A stretch of DNA of 39,648 bases from Bacteroidales bacterium (GCA_020052415.1 JAGVPB010000028.1:1-39648); one strand, 5' to 3'; shown: positions 1 to 8,729, counted from the first letter of the stretch. Notes: a model not told the origin generated them from the sequence alone. Numbers and translations are program-made.

Positions 1-2
1 AA

Positions 3-15
3 TGCCCTACGGGCA
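3..15. repeat. Short REP-like hairpin at window edge
   Basis: TGCCC-TAC-GGGCA forms a perfect 5-bp stem with a 3-nt loop. No T-run follows on the plus strand, so it is not a convincing terminator for plus-strand transcription. It resembles the other small 3-nt-loop palindromes scattered through this window. What lies to its left is outside the window. Confidence 0.4.
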
Positions 16-106
16 AAATTCTTTATTCTATTTTTATTAACTTTAAAAAGAACTCATTATCAATTAATCTAAGCCAGCACATCAAAATAAAATATAGCCG
101 AAGAAA

Positions 107-192
107 GTTCTGAGTTCAGTGTTCTGAGTTCCGTGTTCAGTCTCGCCAACGGCGAGATGAGTTCTGAGTTGACTGCCGCTGCCACTCTCACC
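107..192. repeat. Heptad-period intergenic repeat with hairpin
   Basis: On the minus strand this reads as tandem 7-nt units of the type GAACNCN. The run is interrupted by the perfect palindrome TCTCGCC-AAC-GGCGAGA (141-157) and followed by CTGCCGC-type words. It belongs to a family of 7-nt-period spacers seen at 2813, 16141, 20991, 22615, 34536 and 37813. No open reading frame crosses it convincingly. Confidence 0.7.
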
Positions 193-195
193 TCT

Positions 196-236
196 CCTTA
201 TACCCTTATACCCCTATACCCCTATACCCTTCGTAC
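196..236 (+). repeat. Octanucleotide tandem repeat CCYTATAC
   Basis: Four consecutive 8-nt units (CCTTATAC twice, then CCCTATAC twice) and a partial fifth lie 112 bp upstream of the peptidase start at 348. The period is 8, unlike the 7-nt period of most intergenic repeats here. The stretch from 237 to 347 shows no further clear structure. Confidence 0.75.
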
Positions 237-347
237 ACATTATTCCATTGTAAATTGTTCCTTTTATATGTAGTCTCCGCTATATTTTATAAAGTCGTAA
301 ATTTATGCCCGAAAAAGACTTGTAAAAATAGAATAACGCCCATAAAT

Positions 348-2747
348 ATGAAACACTTGTACCTGCTAATATATGCACTGTTGCTAACTTCTATCCAAAC
401 CACACACAGCCAGGATGATCCTGAAATATTTGCTGAAACCAACCTTGACGAACCTGTGTGTTCACACCAGGCAAAATACTTTTTGGAAGCCGGCAATAAA
501 TCGGTGATCAATCCCAATCCCCTTGTGTTTGAATATGATGTGAAGTTCTACAAGCTCGACCTTGAGGCTTATGATTCCACAAACCAGTTCAGCGGAAGTG
601 CAACTGTCCTTGCACAGGTTGTCGCTACGGAGACGGATACCTTTTCCATTGAATTGAGCAACAAGCTGAGCGCGGATTCGGTTTTTATCAACGGGGTAAA
701 ACTTACGTTCAACCATGTTTCAAACAATATTTACGTTCCTTTGCCTGTACCGGTTCCGACCGGGAACTTAATTGAATTTCTGCTTTATTACCATACACCG
801 CCCGCTTACACTTCAATTTATTTTAGTTCAACCCTTGCTGTTAACTATGGTAATTTCGTCGTTTCGCAGACTTTTTCGGAACCTTATTTTGCACATGAAT
901 TCATGCCTTGCAAGCAGGAACTCGAAGACAAAGCAGATTCGGTGTTTGTTTTTATCACAACAAAAGATGACCTGAAAGTTGCCGGGCCGGGCTTGCTGAC
1001 ATTGGTTCCCCTGCCCGATCAAAAAGTAAGGTATGAATGGCGCACTCATCAGAAAACCGCTTTTTACCTCATCTGCTTCGCCATTTCGGATTACCAGGAA
1101 TACAGCATTTACGCGAAACCCGACAGCCTGCCGGGCGATTCAATACTTGTACTCAATTATGTGTATGACTATCCCAACTGCCTCGAATCGAACAAAGCCA
1201 CCATTGACAAAACTCCGGCAATGATAGAGTTGTTTTCGGACAAGTTAGGATTATATCGCTTTCACGAAGAAAAGTACGGCCATTACATGTGGTATCCTTC
1301 AAACTTTTCGGGGATGGAGCATATTACTATGACCGGCATCAGGAGTTTCTCGGAAAACCTGATCGCACATGAACTCACCCATTCCTGGTTCGGCGACAAC
1401 GTTACCTGCGCCACATGGTCGGATATCTGGATCAATGAAGGATTTGCATCTTACGGCGAGTATATCGAGCGGCAAAACCTCATTTCTCAGGCAAGCGCCA
1501 ATTCGCTCATGCTTACTTATATGAATTATGTAATGACTTTGCCCGGAGGTTCGGTGTATGTTCCTGAAGCCGATATTGACAACTGGGGAAGGATTTTCAG
1601 TACGCGGCTTACCTACAGGAAAGGCTGTGCACTGGTCCACATGATCCGCTATGAAATGCAGAACGATTCACTCTTCTTTAAAACCCTGTATGATTTCCTT
1701 CAACAATATCAGGACAGCATAGCCACCGGTCTTGATTTTAAATCCGTTTGCGAAAATGTTTCAGGCCTTGATTTTACCGGTTTCTTCAACCAGTGGTATT
1801 TTGGTGAGGGATATCCGACTTTTTCGGTAATCTGGTCACAGGATGAGGATACGGTTTGGCTGAATTCCATTCAAACTACCTCAACAATAATAACCACCTT
1901 ATTCAAAACACCTGTTGATTTTAAGCTCAGTTATTCAGGCGGAAGCCAGACTGTGCGATTGTACCAATTGACAAACGATACCACCTTTAAAATCGTCATA
2001 CCTCATGAAGTGACCGGAATAACGATTGATCCGGACAACTGGATACTGAACCAGTCGGGAACTATAACCCATAGAAACAACCTGGATATTAAGGTTTGGC
2101 TTGAAGGACCATTTAACGGTTCCGAAATGAACACGGATTTAACCGGATTGGCCGATTTTCCTTTGTTACAGCCGTATAACCTGCCACCCTGGAATTACAA
2201 CGGTGATGAAAGTATTACCATAATTCCTGACAATTGTGTTGACTGGGTGCTGGTCGAATTGAGGGATACCACGTTTGGATCACCTACTTCGGTAGCTACG
2301 ACCATCAACAGGCAGGCTGCTTTGCTTTTAAATGACGGAAGGATCGTTAAGCCGGATGGAAGCTCAAAACTTCAGTTCGACAGTACCCTGCTCAACCAGT
2401 TGTATGTTGTTATCAGGCACAGGAACCACCTGGGAATCCTTTCGGCATTTCCGCTTATTTACGATATGGGAGTTTACCGATATGATTTTACTACAAGCTA
2501 TTTGCAGGTTTACGGTGGAATCAATGCTTGTAAAGAACTTATCCCCGGCGTATGGGGAATGATTGCGGGAGATGCCGATGGCAGCGGAATAATTGAAGAT
2601 ACGGATAAGACATTGGTCTGGGAAACATCTGCCGGTGGCTTTGGTTATCTTTCATCCGATCTGAACCTTGACGGACAATCTGACAATAAAGACAAGGATG
2701 ATTATTGGCTACCGAACCTGGGGAAAGGAACGATGGTTCCGGAATAA
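348..2747 (+). CDS. Secreted M1-family metallopeptidase with dockerin-like C-terminus
   Basis: This is probably an exported zinc aminopeptidase of family M1, cleaving N-terminal residues from peptides. From the ATG at 348 the protein has 799 residues. That start is preferred over an upstream in-frame one because it begins directly with a signal peptide (residues 1-21, hydrophobic core then SQ). The zinc site HELTH is at 341-345, with the third ligand E364 exactly 18 residues later in NEGF. The exopeptidase motif, GAMEN in classical members, appears as SGMEH (321-325) with its Glu retained. Residues 741-799 contain two EF-hand-like calcium loops (starting DADGSG at 742 and DLNLDGQSD at 771), a dockerin-like tail. 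No T9SS sorting domain is visible. The gene stands alone, with no co-directional neighbour. The family call is firm; the substrate is unknown. Confidence 0.9.
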   Translation: MKHLYLLIYALLLTSIQTTHSQDDPEIFAETNLDEPVCSHQAKYFLEAGNKSVINPNPLVFEYDVKFYKLDLEAYDSTNQFSGSATVLAQVVATETDTFSIELSNKLSADSVFINGVKLTFNHVSNNIYVPLPVPVPTGNLIEFLLYYHTPPAYTSIYFSSTLAVNYGNFVVSQTFSEPYFAHEFMPCKQELEDKADSVFVFITTKDDLKVAGPGLLTLVPLPDQKVRYEWRTHQKTAFYLICFAISDYQEYSIYAKPDSLPGDSILVLNYVYDYPNCLESNKATIDKTPAMIELFSDKLGLYRFHEEKYGHYMWYPSNFSGMEHITMTGIRSFSENLIAHELTHSWFGDNVTCATWSDIWINEGFASYGEYIERQNLISQASANSLMLTYMNYVMTLPGGSVYVPEADIDNWGRIFSTRLTYRKGCALVHMIRYEMQNDSLFFKTLYDFLQQYQDSIATGLDFKSVCENVSGLDFTGFFNQWYFGEGYPTFSVIWSQDEDTVWLNSIQTTSTIITTLFKTPVDFKLSYSGGSQTVRLYQLTNDTTFKIVIPHEVTGITIDPDNWILNQSGTITHRNNLDIKVWLEGPFNGSEMNTDLTGLADFPLLQPYNLPPWNYNGDESITIIPDNCVDWVLVELRDTTFGSPTSVATTINRQAALLLNDGRIVKPDGSSKLQFDSTLLNQLYVVIRHRNHLGILSAFPLIYDMGVYRYDFTTSYLQVYGGINACKELIPGVWGMIAGDADGSGIIEDTDKTLVWETSAGGFGYLSSDLNLDGQSDNKDKDDYWLPNLGKGTMVPE

Positions 2748-2812
2748 TAATATTGAGTTACATTTTTTATATTTTAGTGTAAAACCTATATTTGCAGATA
2801 AAGGTTAATTCC

Positions 2813-2860
2813 AACGAAATACGAATAACGAACAATCGAAGTAAGAATTAAGAATGAAGA
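2813..2860. repeat. Heptad-period intergenic repeat (CGAAYAA / AAGAATK type)
   Basis: About six units with a 7-nt period move from CGAAATA-like to AAGAATT-like words in the gap between the converging peptidase and SGNH hydrolase genes. The repeat ends a few bases before the hydrolase stop codon at 2865. No terminator hairpin was found in this convergent gap. Confidence 0.6.
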
Positions 2861-2864
2861 TTAT

Positions 2865-3533
2865 TTAAGGATGGGGGCTCAATTCTATGGAGAGAAATGA
2901 TTTAACCTGTTTTGCCCAAATATCGTAACCCTTTCGGTTAAGATGAATACCGTCAATTGTCAGCTCTTTCTTTAAACCATTATCATCAACAAGGTTCTCA
3001 TTGATATTCAGGAATGCAACTTTTTTCATTGCCGCAAGCTCCCGGAAACTTGTATTTATTGAATCCACCTCAGCATTATAAACCGGATCATCAAACCTGA
3101 AAAATAATGACTCAACCACCGGCCGGATGGAATGCCTCTGCAATGAATCAATCATTTCCTCCAGGATTGCAATTAAGGTATTCCTGTCGTAACAGTCACT
3201 GCTGATATCATTGCCTCCGGCGTGGATAAAGCAATACACAGGCTGATATTTTAAAACATTCGACATGAGTTTATCCTTAAGCTGACCTGAAGTAAATCCG
3301 GGATAACCGAATTCAACAGCATCATATCCCCAGAGAAGTGAAGACCAGTTTGCATTTGCAGTATGTGAATCGCCGAACATAATGACTTCCGGTTCGCCTT
3401 TTATAAGAACAAGCTTTTGTAATACTTTTTCGTGGTTGCGAACCAGGAAGATCGCAAACAGGATCAGAAAAATGACATTTAAGGCAATCGAAATCTTTAA
3501 AGCCAGATGTTGAAATTTGTGTCCCGCACTCAT
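2865..3533 (-). CDS. Membrane-anchored SGNH/GDSL hydrolase
   Basis: A 222-residue protein with one hydrophobic segment near the N-terminus (about 12-31), so it is probably anchored in the inner membrane with the catalytic domain outside. SGNH-family blocks are visible in order: GDSHT with nucleophile Ser56, GGND with Asn108, and DGIHL with Asp194 and His197. Such enzymes are esterases or deacetylases acting on acyl or acetyl esters. Its ATG overlaps the stop of the upstream acyl-CoA reductase by 4 bp (ATGA), which implies translational coupling and a shared function around acyl groups. The substrate cannot be read from the sequence. Confidence 0.85.
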   Translation of the reverse strand: MSAGHKFQHLALKISIALNVIFLILFAIFLVRNHEKVLQKLVLIKGEPEVIMFGDSHTANANWSSLLWGYDAVEFGYPGFTSGQLKDKLMSNVLKYQPVYCFIHAGGNDISSDCYDRNTLIAILEEMIDSLQRHSIRPVVESLFFRFDDPVYNAEVDSINTSFRELAAMKKVAFLNINENLVDDNGLKKELTIDGIHLNRKGYDIWAKQVKSFLSIELSPHP

Positions 3534-4612
3534 GGTATCAATGATTTTAAATTGATCAGAAATTCCATGGTATCAATCCCATCTGCATAATCCCACAGCT
3601 CCGGATTTTGAGCAGTACCAAAAGGAATAGCCACAGGAATATCTTTTGAACCGCTGACGATACATTGTATTTTTTGAGAGTCCGCACTCAATTTTTTGAC
3701 AAGATCAGAAGGATCATTATATTCTTCAAAGTAAAGCACAGCCGGCGGAGAGGAGTAAGAATTGTCTTGCGCAACCAGAAGAAAGCCATTATCGAGATGA
3801 TGAACGCCATTGATCAGGAAGATGGATTTGTAGTACTCATAATTATTGCGGTATTTATTGTGGTTACCAACATAATTATAACTTTCTGCGGTTTCTAACA
3901 ACTTGTTAAAAGAATAGCCGGCTGGAACAAAAACCTTTGAAACATTTCTGCAGCCCAGACCAAAATAAAGGAAGATGTCCCTGCCAAGATTTTTCAAATC
4001 CTCAATTGATTCATGACCTGTTAAAACGGCAACCCCGTTCCTGTTTTTACGGATGATGTGCGGATGTTTTCCAAAATAATATTCGAAATAACGAGAGGAA
4101 TTATTACTGCCGGTTGCAATCACTGCGTTAAAATTTTCAAGCTTTCCTTCTGTCATTTCAATGTAAGCTTCAAATCCGGGCTCAATCTCAACAAGTTTCC
4201 GGGCTATAAAAGGCAGTAGCTTGTTGTCGTCAGATGAGAGTTTCCCAATAAACCGGTTCCCCGACATTAGCACAGATATAAAATCATGAAATCCTGCAAG
4301 TGGGATATTGCCCGCCATCACCACGCCCACATTTCTGACTTTTCCGGAAACTGATAATTTATTGCGATACGGACTCAGCCATTGATTCAATTTCGAAAGC
4401 GTCAAACTCTCACCAAGCCGGAGACAAGCTTCCCTTACGAATTCCGGTATGAACCATGGATTATAAATATGACTTTCTTCAATCAACCGGTCAAAGTGAT
4501 TTTTACCTTGACCTTCTGAAAATTTTAAATCATCCGGGACATTTAATCCGGGTTTTCTCAGATACTCACCCAACTTTTCGAAGGCAGAGATTGTCTTTTC
4601 AGTCGTCAGCAT
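3530..4612 (-). CDS. LuxC-like acyl-CoA reductase
   Basis: A 360-residue protein resembling the LuxC acyl-CoA reductase family, which reduces activated acyl groups to aldehydes with NADPH in the aldehyde-dehydrogenase fold. The candidate catalytic cysteine is Cys221 in FGLGCRNVSKV. The cofactor-binding half lies before it, around AGNIPLAG (100-107) and SGNRFIGKLS. It is shorter than LuxC of luminous bacteria (about 480 residues), and no LuxD/LuxE or luciferase genes are present, so bioluminescence is excluded. In Bacteroidota I recall this gene commonly lying next to serC, as here in divergent orientation. It is coupled to the SGNH hydrolase by an ATGA overlap. The physiological substrate is unknown. 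Confidence 0.82.
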   Translation of the reverse strand: MLTTEKTISAFEKLGEYLRKPGLNVPDDLKFSEGQGKNHFDRLIEESHIYNPWFIPEFVREACLRLGESLTLSKLNQWLSPYRNKLSVSGKVRNVGVVMAGNIPLAGFHDFISVLMSGNRFIGKLSSDDNKLLPFIARKLVEIEPGFEAYIEMTEGKLENFNAVIATGSNNSSRYFEYYFGKHPHIIRKNRNGVAVLTGHESIEDLKNLGRDIFLYFGLGCRNVSKVFVPAGYSFNKLLETAESYNYVGNHNKYRNNYEYYKSIFLINGVHHLDNGFLLVAQDNSYSSPPAVLYFEEYNDPSDLVKKLSADSQKIQCIVSGSKDIPVAIPFGTAQNPELWDYADGIDTMEFLINLKSLIP

Positions 4613-4651
4613 TTTAAAGCTAATTTTTTAATTTTTAATACTTTAAGGGTT

Positions 4652-4680
4652 TAAAGATAATATCATTTTTCGAAACAAAA
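4652..4680 (-). promoter_or_regulatory. Possible promoter for the acyl-CoA reductase operon
   Basis: On the minus strand TTTTG (4676-4680) is followed after 16 nt by TATCTTTA (4652-4659), a 7/8 match to the Bacteroidota -7 box TAnnTTTG. It lies about 40 nt upstream of the start codon at 4612. It is a motif match only. Confidence 0.35.
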
Positions 4681-4777
4681 CTGAATGAAGAAAGATAAAT
4701 TTTCCTTAAACTCTTTCCAAATAAGGCCTTCAGCAAAAATAATATTATGATTTATGATAAAATATTTAATAAAATTT

Positions 4778-4785
4778 TACTTTTG
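4778..4785 (+). promoter_or_regulatory. Bacteroidota -7 box for serC operon
   Basis: TACTTTTG is a full match to TAnnTTTG, 56 nt upstream of the serC ATG at 4842. No good TTG box is visible at the expected -33 distance, so the call rests on the -7 box and position. Confidence 0.45.
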
Positions 4786-4841
4786 CTTCCCTTTCAAACT
4801 TAGATGATTGATAATTAATGTAATTTAAAATATCTGCAATT

Positions 4842-5912
4842 ATGAAAAAACATAATTTTTATGCCGGCCCATCTATTCTGCCGGAGTTTACTATTGAAAA
4901 CACTGCCAATGCAGTAAGGGATTTTGCAGGAACAGGATTGTCCATACTTGAAATTTCACACCGCAGCAAAGAATTTATAGCTGTTATGGATGAGGCTCAG
5001 GCTTTATTCAAAGAGTTGTTAAACATCCCCGAAGGATATTCGGTTATTTTTCTTGGAGGTGGAGCAAGCCTGCAGTTTGCGATGGTTCCGTTTAACCTGT
5101 TCAATAAAAAGGCTGCTTACCTGAGTACAGGTGTTTGGGCTAAAAAGGCGATTAAAGAGGCGAAGATATTTGGAGAAGTGGATGTTGTTGCTTCTTCCGA
5201 AGATAAGAACTTCACCTATATCCCAAAGAATTTTACCATTCCCAAAGATGCAGATTATTTTCACATCACCACCAATAATACGATCTATGGTACTGAACTC
5301 AGAAAAGATTTAGACAGTCCGATTCCTTTGGTAGCCGATATGTCGTCCGATATTTTCAGCCGCCCGGTTGATGTTTCGAAATATGCCATCATTTATGGCG
5401 GAGCTCAGAAAAATCTTGCACCCTCGGGAGTTACATTTGTGGTTGTGAGGCATGATGTACTGGGAAAAGTTGAAAGAAAAATTCCCACCATGCTCAGTTA
5501 TCAAACCCACATCGAAGGTGAATCCATGTTCAATACACCTCCTTGTTTACCTGTATTTTCAGCGCTTCAAACCCTGAAATGGCTGAAAAATAATGGCGGG
5601 ATTGCCGCAATGGAAAAAAAGAACATTGAAAAAGCAAAAGTAATGTATGATGAGATTGACAGAAACAAACTGTTTGTCGGCACCGTGGAAAAGGAAGATC
5701 GCTCACTGATGAATATTTGCTTTGTGATGAAGGAAGAATACAAGCACCTTGAAGAAGAATTTGGGAAATTTGCAGCAGGCAGAGGTATGATCGGATTGAA
5801 GGGTCATCGTTCTGTCGGAGGCTTCAGGGCTTCCACTTACAATGCGCTGCCAAAAGAAAGTGTTGAAGCGCTTGTGACAGTAATGCAGGATTTTGAAATT
5901 CAGAAAGCTTAG
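4842..5912 (+). CDS. serC: Phosphoserine aminotransferase
   Basis: Catalyses the PLP-dependent transamination of 3-phosphohydroxypyruvate with glutamate to phosphoserine, the second step of serine synthesis; it can also act on the phosphohydroxythreonine of pyridoxal-phosphate synthesis. The protein has 356 residues, the normal length. It opens with the family signature FYAGPSILP. The PLP-binding lysine is Lys190 in [11 protein letters not shown], the phosphate-binding region is GGGASLQF (72-79), and the substrate-contact SHRS motif is at 39-42. It is the first gene of the plus-strand serine operon, 50 bp ahead of serA. Cytosolic. Confidence is high. Confidence 0.97.
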   Translation: MKKHNFYAGPSILPEFTIENTANAVRDFAGTGLSILEISHRSKEFIAVMDEAQALFKELLNIPEGYSVIFLGGGASLQFAMVPFNLFNKKAAYLSTGVWAKKAIKEAKIFGEVDVVASSEDKNFTYIPKNFTIPKDADYFHITTNNTIYGTELRKDLDSPIPLVADMSSDIFSRPVDVSKYAIIYGGAQKNLAPSGVTFVVVRHDVLGKVERKIPTMLSYQTHIEGESMFNTPPCLPVFSALQTLKWLKNNGGIAAMEKKNIEKAKVMYDEIDRNKLFVGTVEKEDRSLMNICFVMKEEYKHLEEEFGKFAAGRGMIGLKGHRSVGGFRASTYNALPKESVEALVTVMQDFEIQKA

Positions 5913-5962
5913 CTTTCGATGGAATTCTACAATGAAAATTATCAATTTAAATACCTACAAAA

Positions 5963-6883
5963 ATGATCAAAGTACTTGTTGCAACAGACAAACCGTTTGC
6001 GCCTGTTGCTGTCGAAGGCATCAGAAAAACCATTGAAGGCGCCGGTTACGAACTAAAACTTCTTGAAAAATACATTTCGCAGTCAGATTTCGTCAAAGCT
6101 GTCGAAGACGTTGACGCCGTGATCATCCGCAGCGACAAAGCCACCAAAGAGGTAATTGAAGCGGGTAAGAAACTGAAGATAATTGTCAGGGCAGGAGCCG
6201 GATATGATAATATTGACCTTGCTGCTGCCACTGCCCGTAAGGTAGTTGCTATGAACACTCCGGGTCAGAATTCAAATGCAGTTGCGGAACTCGCAATGGG
6301 AATGATGGTTTATATGGCCCGGAATCTTTTTAACGGCTCATCAGGTACGGAACTCAAAGGAAAGAAAATAGGCATCCATGCTTTTGGAAATGTAGGCCAG
6401 TTGGTCGGCCAGCTTGCCAAAGGATTTGGAATGGATGTTTATGCCTGTGATCCTTTTATTCCATCGGATCAGATCGAAAAACACGGGGTTAAAGCATTGA
6501 ATAGCCCTGAAGAACTATATGCAAAGTGCCAGTACATTTCATTGCACATACCTGCAAATGAAAAAACCAAAAAATCCATAAATTATGAGCTGCTTTCAAA
6601 GATGCCGAGAGGGGCAACTCTTGTAAATACTGCAAGAAAAGAAGTGATAGATGAAGAAGGATTGATGAAGATTTTCGCTGAGAGAAGCGATTTTAAGTAC
6701 ATTTCAGATATAGAACCTGATTGCAAAAATGACCTGGTAACGGGTTATGCCGGAAGGTTTTTCTTTACCCCGAAAAAAATGGGGGCCCAGACTGCAGAAG
6801 CCAATATTAATGCAGGTATTGCAGCCGCCAGACAAATCGTTGATTTTTTTGAAAAAGGAGACACTACTTTTAAAGTGAATTGA
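5963..6883 (+). CDS. serA: D-3-phosphoglycerate dehydrogenase (short form)
   Basis: Catalyses the NAD-dependent oxidation of 3-phosphoglycerate to 3-phosphohydroxypyruvate, the first step of serine synthesis. At 306 residues it is the short form without a C-terminal ACT regulatory domain, so feedback inhibition by serine through ACT is not expected. The Rossmann motif HAFGNVG (139-145) and the active-site arginine in NTARKE (Arg225) are visible. Oddly, the region that normally supplies the catalytic His (PHxGA) reads PKKMGAQT (270-277), so lysines occupy the His position. The first Gly of GxGxxG is also Ala. The gene follows serC by 50 bp, which supports the assignment. I believe the Lys form is shared by Bacteroidota relatives, but could not check. 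Confidence 0.92.
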   Translation: MIKVLVATDKPFAPVAVEGIRKTIEGAGYELKLLEKYISQSDFVKAVEDVDAVIIRSDKATKEVIEAGKKLKIIVRAGAGYDNIDLAAATARKVVAMNTPGQNSNAVAELAMGMMVYMARNLFNGSSGTELKGKKIGIHAFGNVGQLVGQLAKGFGMDVYACDPFIPSDQIEKHGVKALNSPEELYAKCQYISLHIPANEKTKKSINYELLSKMPRGATLVNTARKEVIDEEGLMKIFAERSDFKYISDIEPDCKNDLVTGYAGRFFFTPKKMGAQTAEANINAGIAAARQIVDFFEKGDTTFKVN

Positions 6884-6988
6884 TTTTTAAAATTCACTGT
6901 TGACAGCAACTGACTTACAGTTCGGTTGAGAGGTTTACTGTCTGTAATACTAAAATATAGAGGTTATAAATAATAAAAATTGAATATT

Positions 6989-7456
6989 ATGGAGCAAGAG
7001 TCTACCAAGAGCGTATCTTTTTTCAGGTTTGAAGATTTGAGAATTTATCACAAAGCCCTTGATTATATTGATTGGGTTTACAGCACTACCAGCTTATTTC
7101 CCGAAGATCCCGCAAGGGGTCTCGCCGGTAAATTTCTGGCAACGGCACAGGCAATAGCATTTTATATTGCCGAAGGTTCTTCCAGGAACAAAAGCCAGTT
7201 CATCTATTATCTCAAACTGGCTAAAAGCGCCGTGAGAGAATGCGTCGTACTGACATCTGTTCTCGAAAAACAGGGTTCGATCACACCGGCCTCGGTCGAA
7301 GCATCGAGAGGGCAACTGGTTGAAATGACTAAAATGATCGGAGCGTTAATCGGGTCGTTGCAAAAAGCGGGTCAAAGAAATGGCAGTAAAAATAATGACC
7401 ATGAGGTTGAAGATGAACTCGAATTTGTGGATCAGATTAATGCCAGAAGATATTGA
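6989..7456 (+). CDS. Four-helix-bundle protein (S23 / 23S rRNA intervening-sequence type)
   Basis: A small helical protein of the family first known from 23S rRNA intervening sequences and also free-standing in Bacteroidota. The FRFEDLRIYHKAL block after the N-terminus and the AEGSSRNKSQFIYYLKLAKSAVRE segment in the middle are family hallmarks; the C-terminus is charged and variable. The ATG at 6989 (155 residues) is preferred over a TTG three codons upstream at 6980. It lies between serA and the DUF1015 gene, 25 bp before the latter, so it is probably co-transcribed. Members bind nucleic acid or act as helical adaptors (the Avd protein of diversity-generating retroelements is related), but no reverse transcriptase or rRNA is nearby. 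Function unknown. Confidence 0.85.
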   Translation: MEQESTKSVSFFRFEDLRIYHKALDYIDWVYSTTSLFPEDPARGLAGKFLATAQAIAFYIAEGSSRNKSQFIYYLKLAKSAVRECVVLTSVLEKQGSITPASVEASRGQLVEMTKMIGALIGSLQKAGQRNGSKNNDHEVEDELEFVDQINARRY

Positions 7457-7481
7457 TTCTTCAAACAAATAACTAAACAAA

Positions 7482-8729
7482 ATGGCAGTTTTAAAACCAT
7501 TTAAAGGATTGCGTCCTCCTGCTGATTTGGCTCACCTCGTCGCATCAAGGCCTTATGATGTTTTAAATTCGGATGAAGCAAGGGAAGAAGCGAAAGGAAA
7601 TGAATATTCATTGCTTCACATCATTAAGCCCGAAATAGACCTTGATCCGGCCACAGATATACATGACACGAAGGTGTATGAAAAAGCCAGAGAAAACTTC
7701 GGAGCATTTCAGAAAAAAGGGTGGCTTATTGAGGATAAGCAGGAATGCCTTTATATCTATGGTCAGACCATGTGGGGAAAAACCCAGTTTGGAATTGTGG
7801 GTTGTGCATCCGTGGATGATTACCTCAATAATGTGATCAGGAAACATGAGCTTACACGTCCGGATAAAGAAGAAGACAGGATGAAGCATGTAAGGATCAA
7901 CAATGCCAATCTTGAACCGGTATTCTTTTCATATCCTGCAAACACGGATATTGACGAGATAGTGAAACGTTTCATCCTGAACAATATACCGGAATACGAC
8001 TTTGTCGCTGACGACGGCATCGGACATCATTTCTGGGTTATTAGCGACAATGGTATTATTGATAGTATCATTGAGCTTTTTGCCGAAATTCCATGTACCT
8101 ATGTGGCGGACGGACATCACCGGACTGCTGCTGCGGCACTTGTAGGTAAGGAAAAGCGCGACAAAAACCCCAAACATACCGGTAATGAGGAATATAATTT
8201 TTTCCTGGCTGTACATTTTCCTGATGATCAGCTCACAATAATAGATTATAACCGCGTAGTGAAGGACCTGAACGGATTGAATACAAAAGAGCTTATTTCA
8301 AAACTAAAAGAAACTTTTGAAGTTAAGGAAATGGGGAAAGATATATGCAAACCCGACAGGCTTCACAACTTCAGCATGTATCTTGAAAGTGAATGGTACT
8401 CTTTGAATGCCAAAAAAGGAACCTACGACGACAATGACCCTATTGGTGTTCTGGATGTTACTATCCTGTCGAAACATGTATTGGATAACATCCTTGGTAT
8501 AAAAGATCTGAGGACATCACAGAGGATTGATTTCGTCGGAGGAATCAGGGGGCTTGACGAATTAAAAAAGCGGGTTGACAGCGGTGAAATGAAAATAGCC
8601 TTTGCCCTGTTTCCTGTTTCGATGAAACAACTCATTGACATAGCCGACAGCGGAAATATTATGCCTCCAAAGACCACCTGGTTCGAACCTAAACTAAGAA
8701 GCGGCCTTGTGGTTCATAAGCTGGATTGA
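7482..8729 (+). CDS. DUF1015 family protein in serine operon
   Basis: A 415-residue cytosolic protein. Its N-terminus (PFKGLRPP, then SRPYDVLN), the HELTRPDKEEDR block (122-133) and the motif VADGHHRTAAA (208-218) mark it as DUF1015. The DGHHR signature (210-214) resembles the core motif of ParB-fold nucleotide-binding proteins, including the free-serine kinase SerK of Thermococcus. That similarity is my inference. It is the last gene of the serC-serA unit and is followed by a strong terminator. No phosphoserine phosphatase (serB) is present in the operon, so this gene is a candidate for a serine/phosphoserine-linked step. Biochemical function is not established from the sequence. Confidence 0.88.
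   Translation: MAVLKPFKGLRPPADLAHLVASRPYDVLNSDEAREEAKGNEYSLLHIIKPEIDLDPATDIHDTKVYEKARENFGAFQKKGWLIEDKQECLYIYGQTMWGKTQFGIVGCASVDDYLNNVIRKHELTRPDKEEDRMKHVRINNANLEPVFFSYPANTDIDEIVKRFILNNIPEYDFVADDGIGHHFWVISDNGIIDSIIELFAEIPCTYVADGHHRTAAAALVGKEKRDKNPKHTGNEEYNFFLAVHFPDDQLTIIDYNRVVKDLNGLNTKELISKLKETFEVKEMGKDICKPDRLHNFSMYLESEWYSLNAKKGTYDDNDPIGVLDVTILSKHVLDNILGIKDLRTSQRIDFVGGIRGLDELKKRVDSGEMKIAFALFPVSMKQLIDIADSGNIMPPKTTWFEPKLRSGLVVHKLD

Noticed and set aside
3530-4612. Bioluminescence (lux) operon
   Set aside because: Only a LuxC-like gene is present; LuxA, B, D and E are absent.
6989-7456. Avd accessory protein of a diversity-generating retroelement
   Set aside because: The four-helix bundle is related, but there is no reverse transcriptase, template repeat or variable repeat nearby.
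8675-8700. tRNA-like GGTTCGAA segment
   Set aside because: It lies within the DUF1015 coding sequence and no acceptor or anticodon arm can be folded around it.
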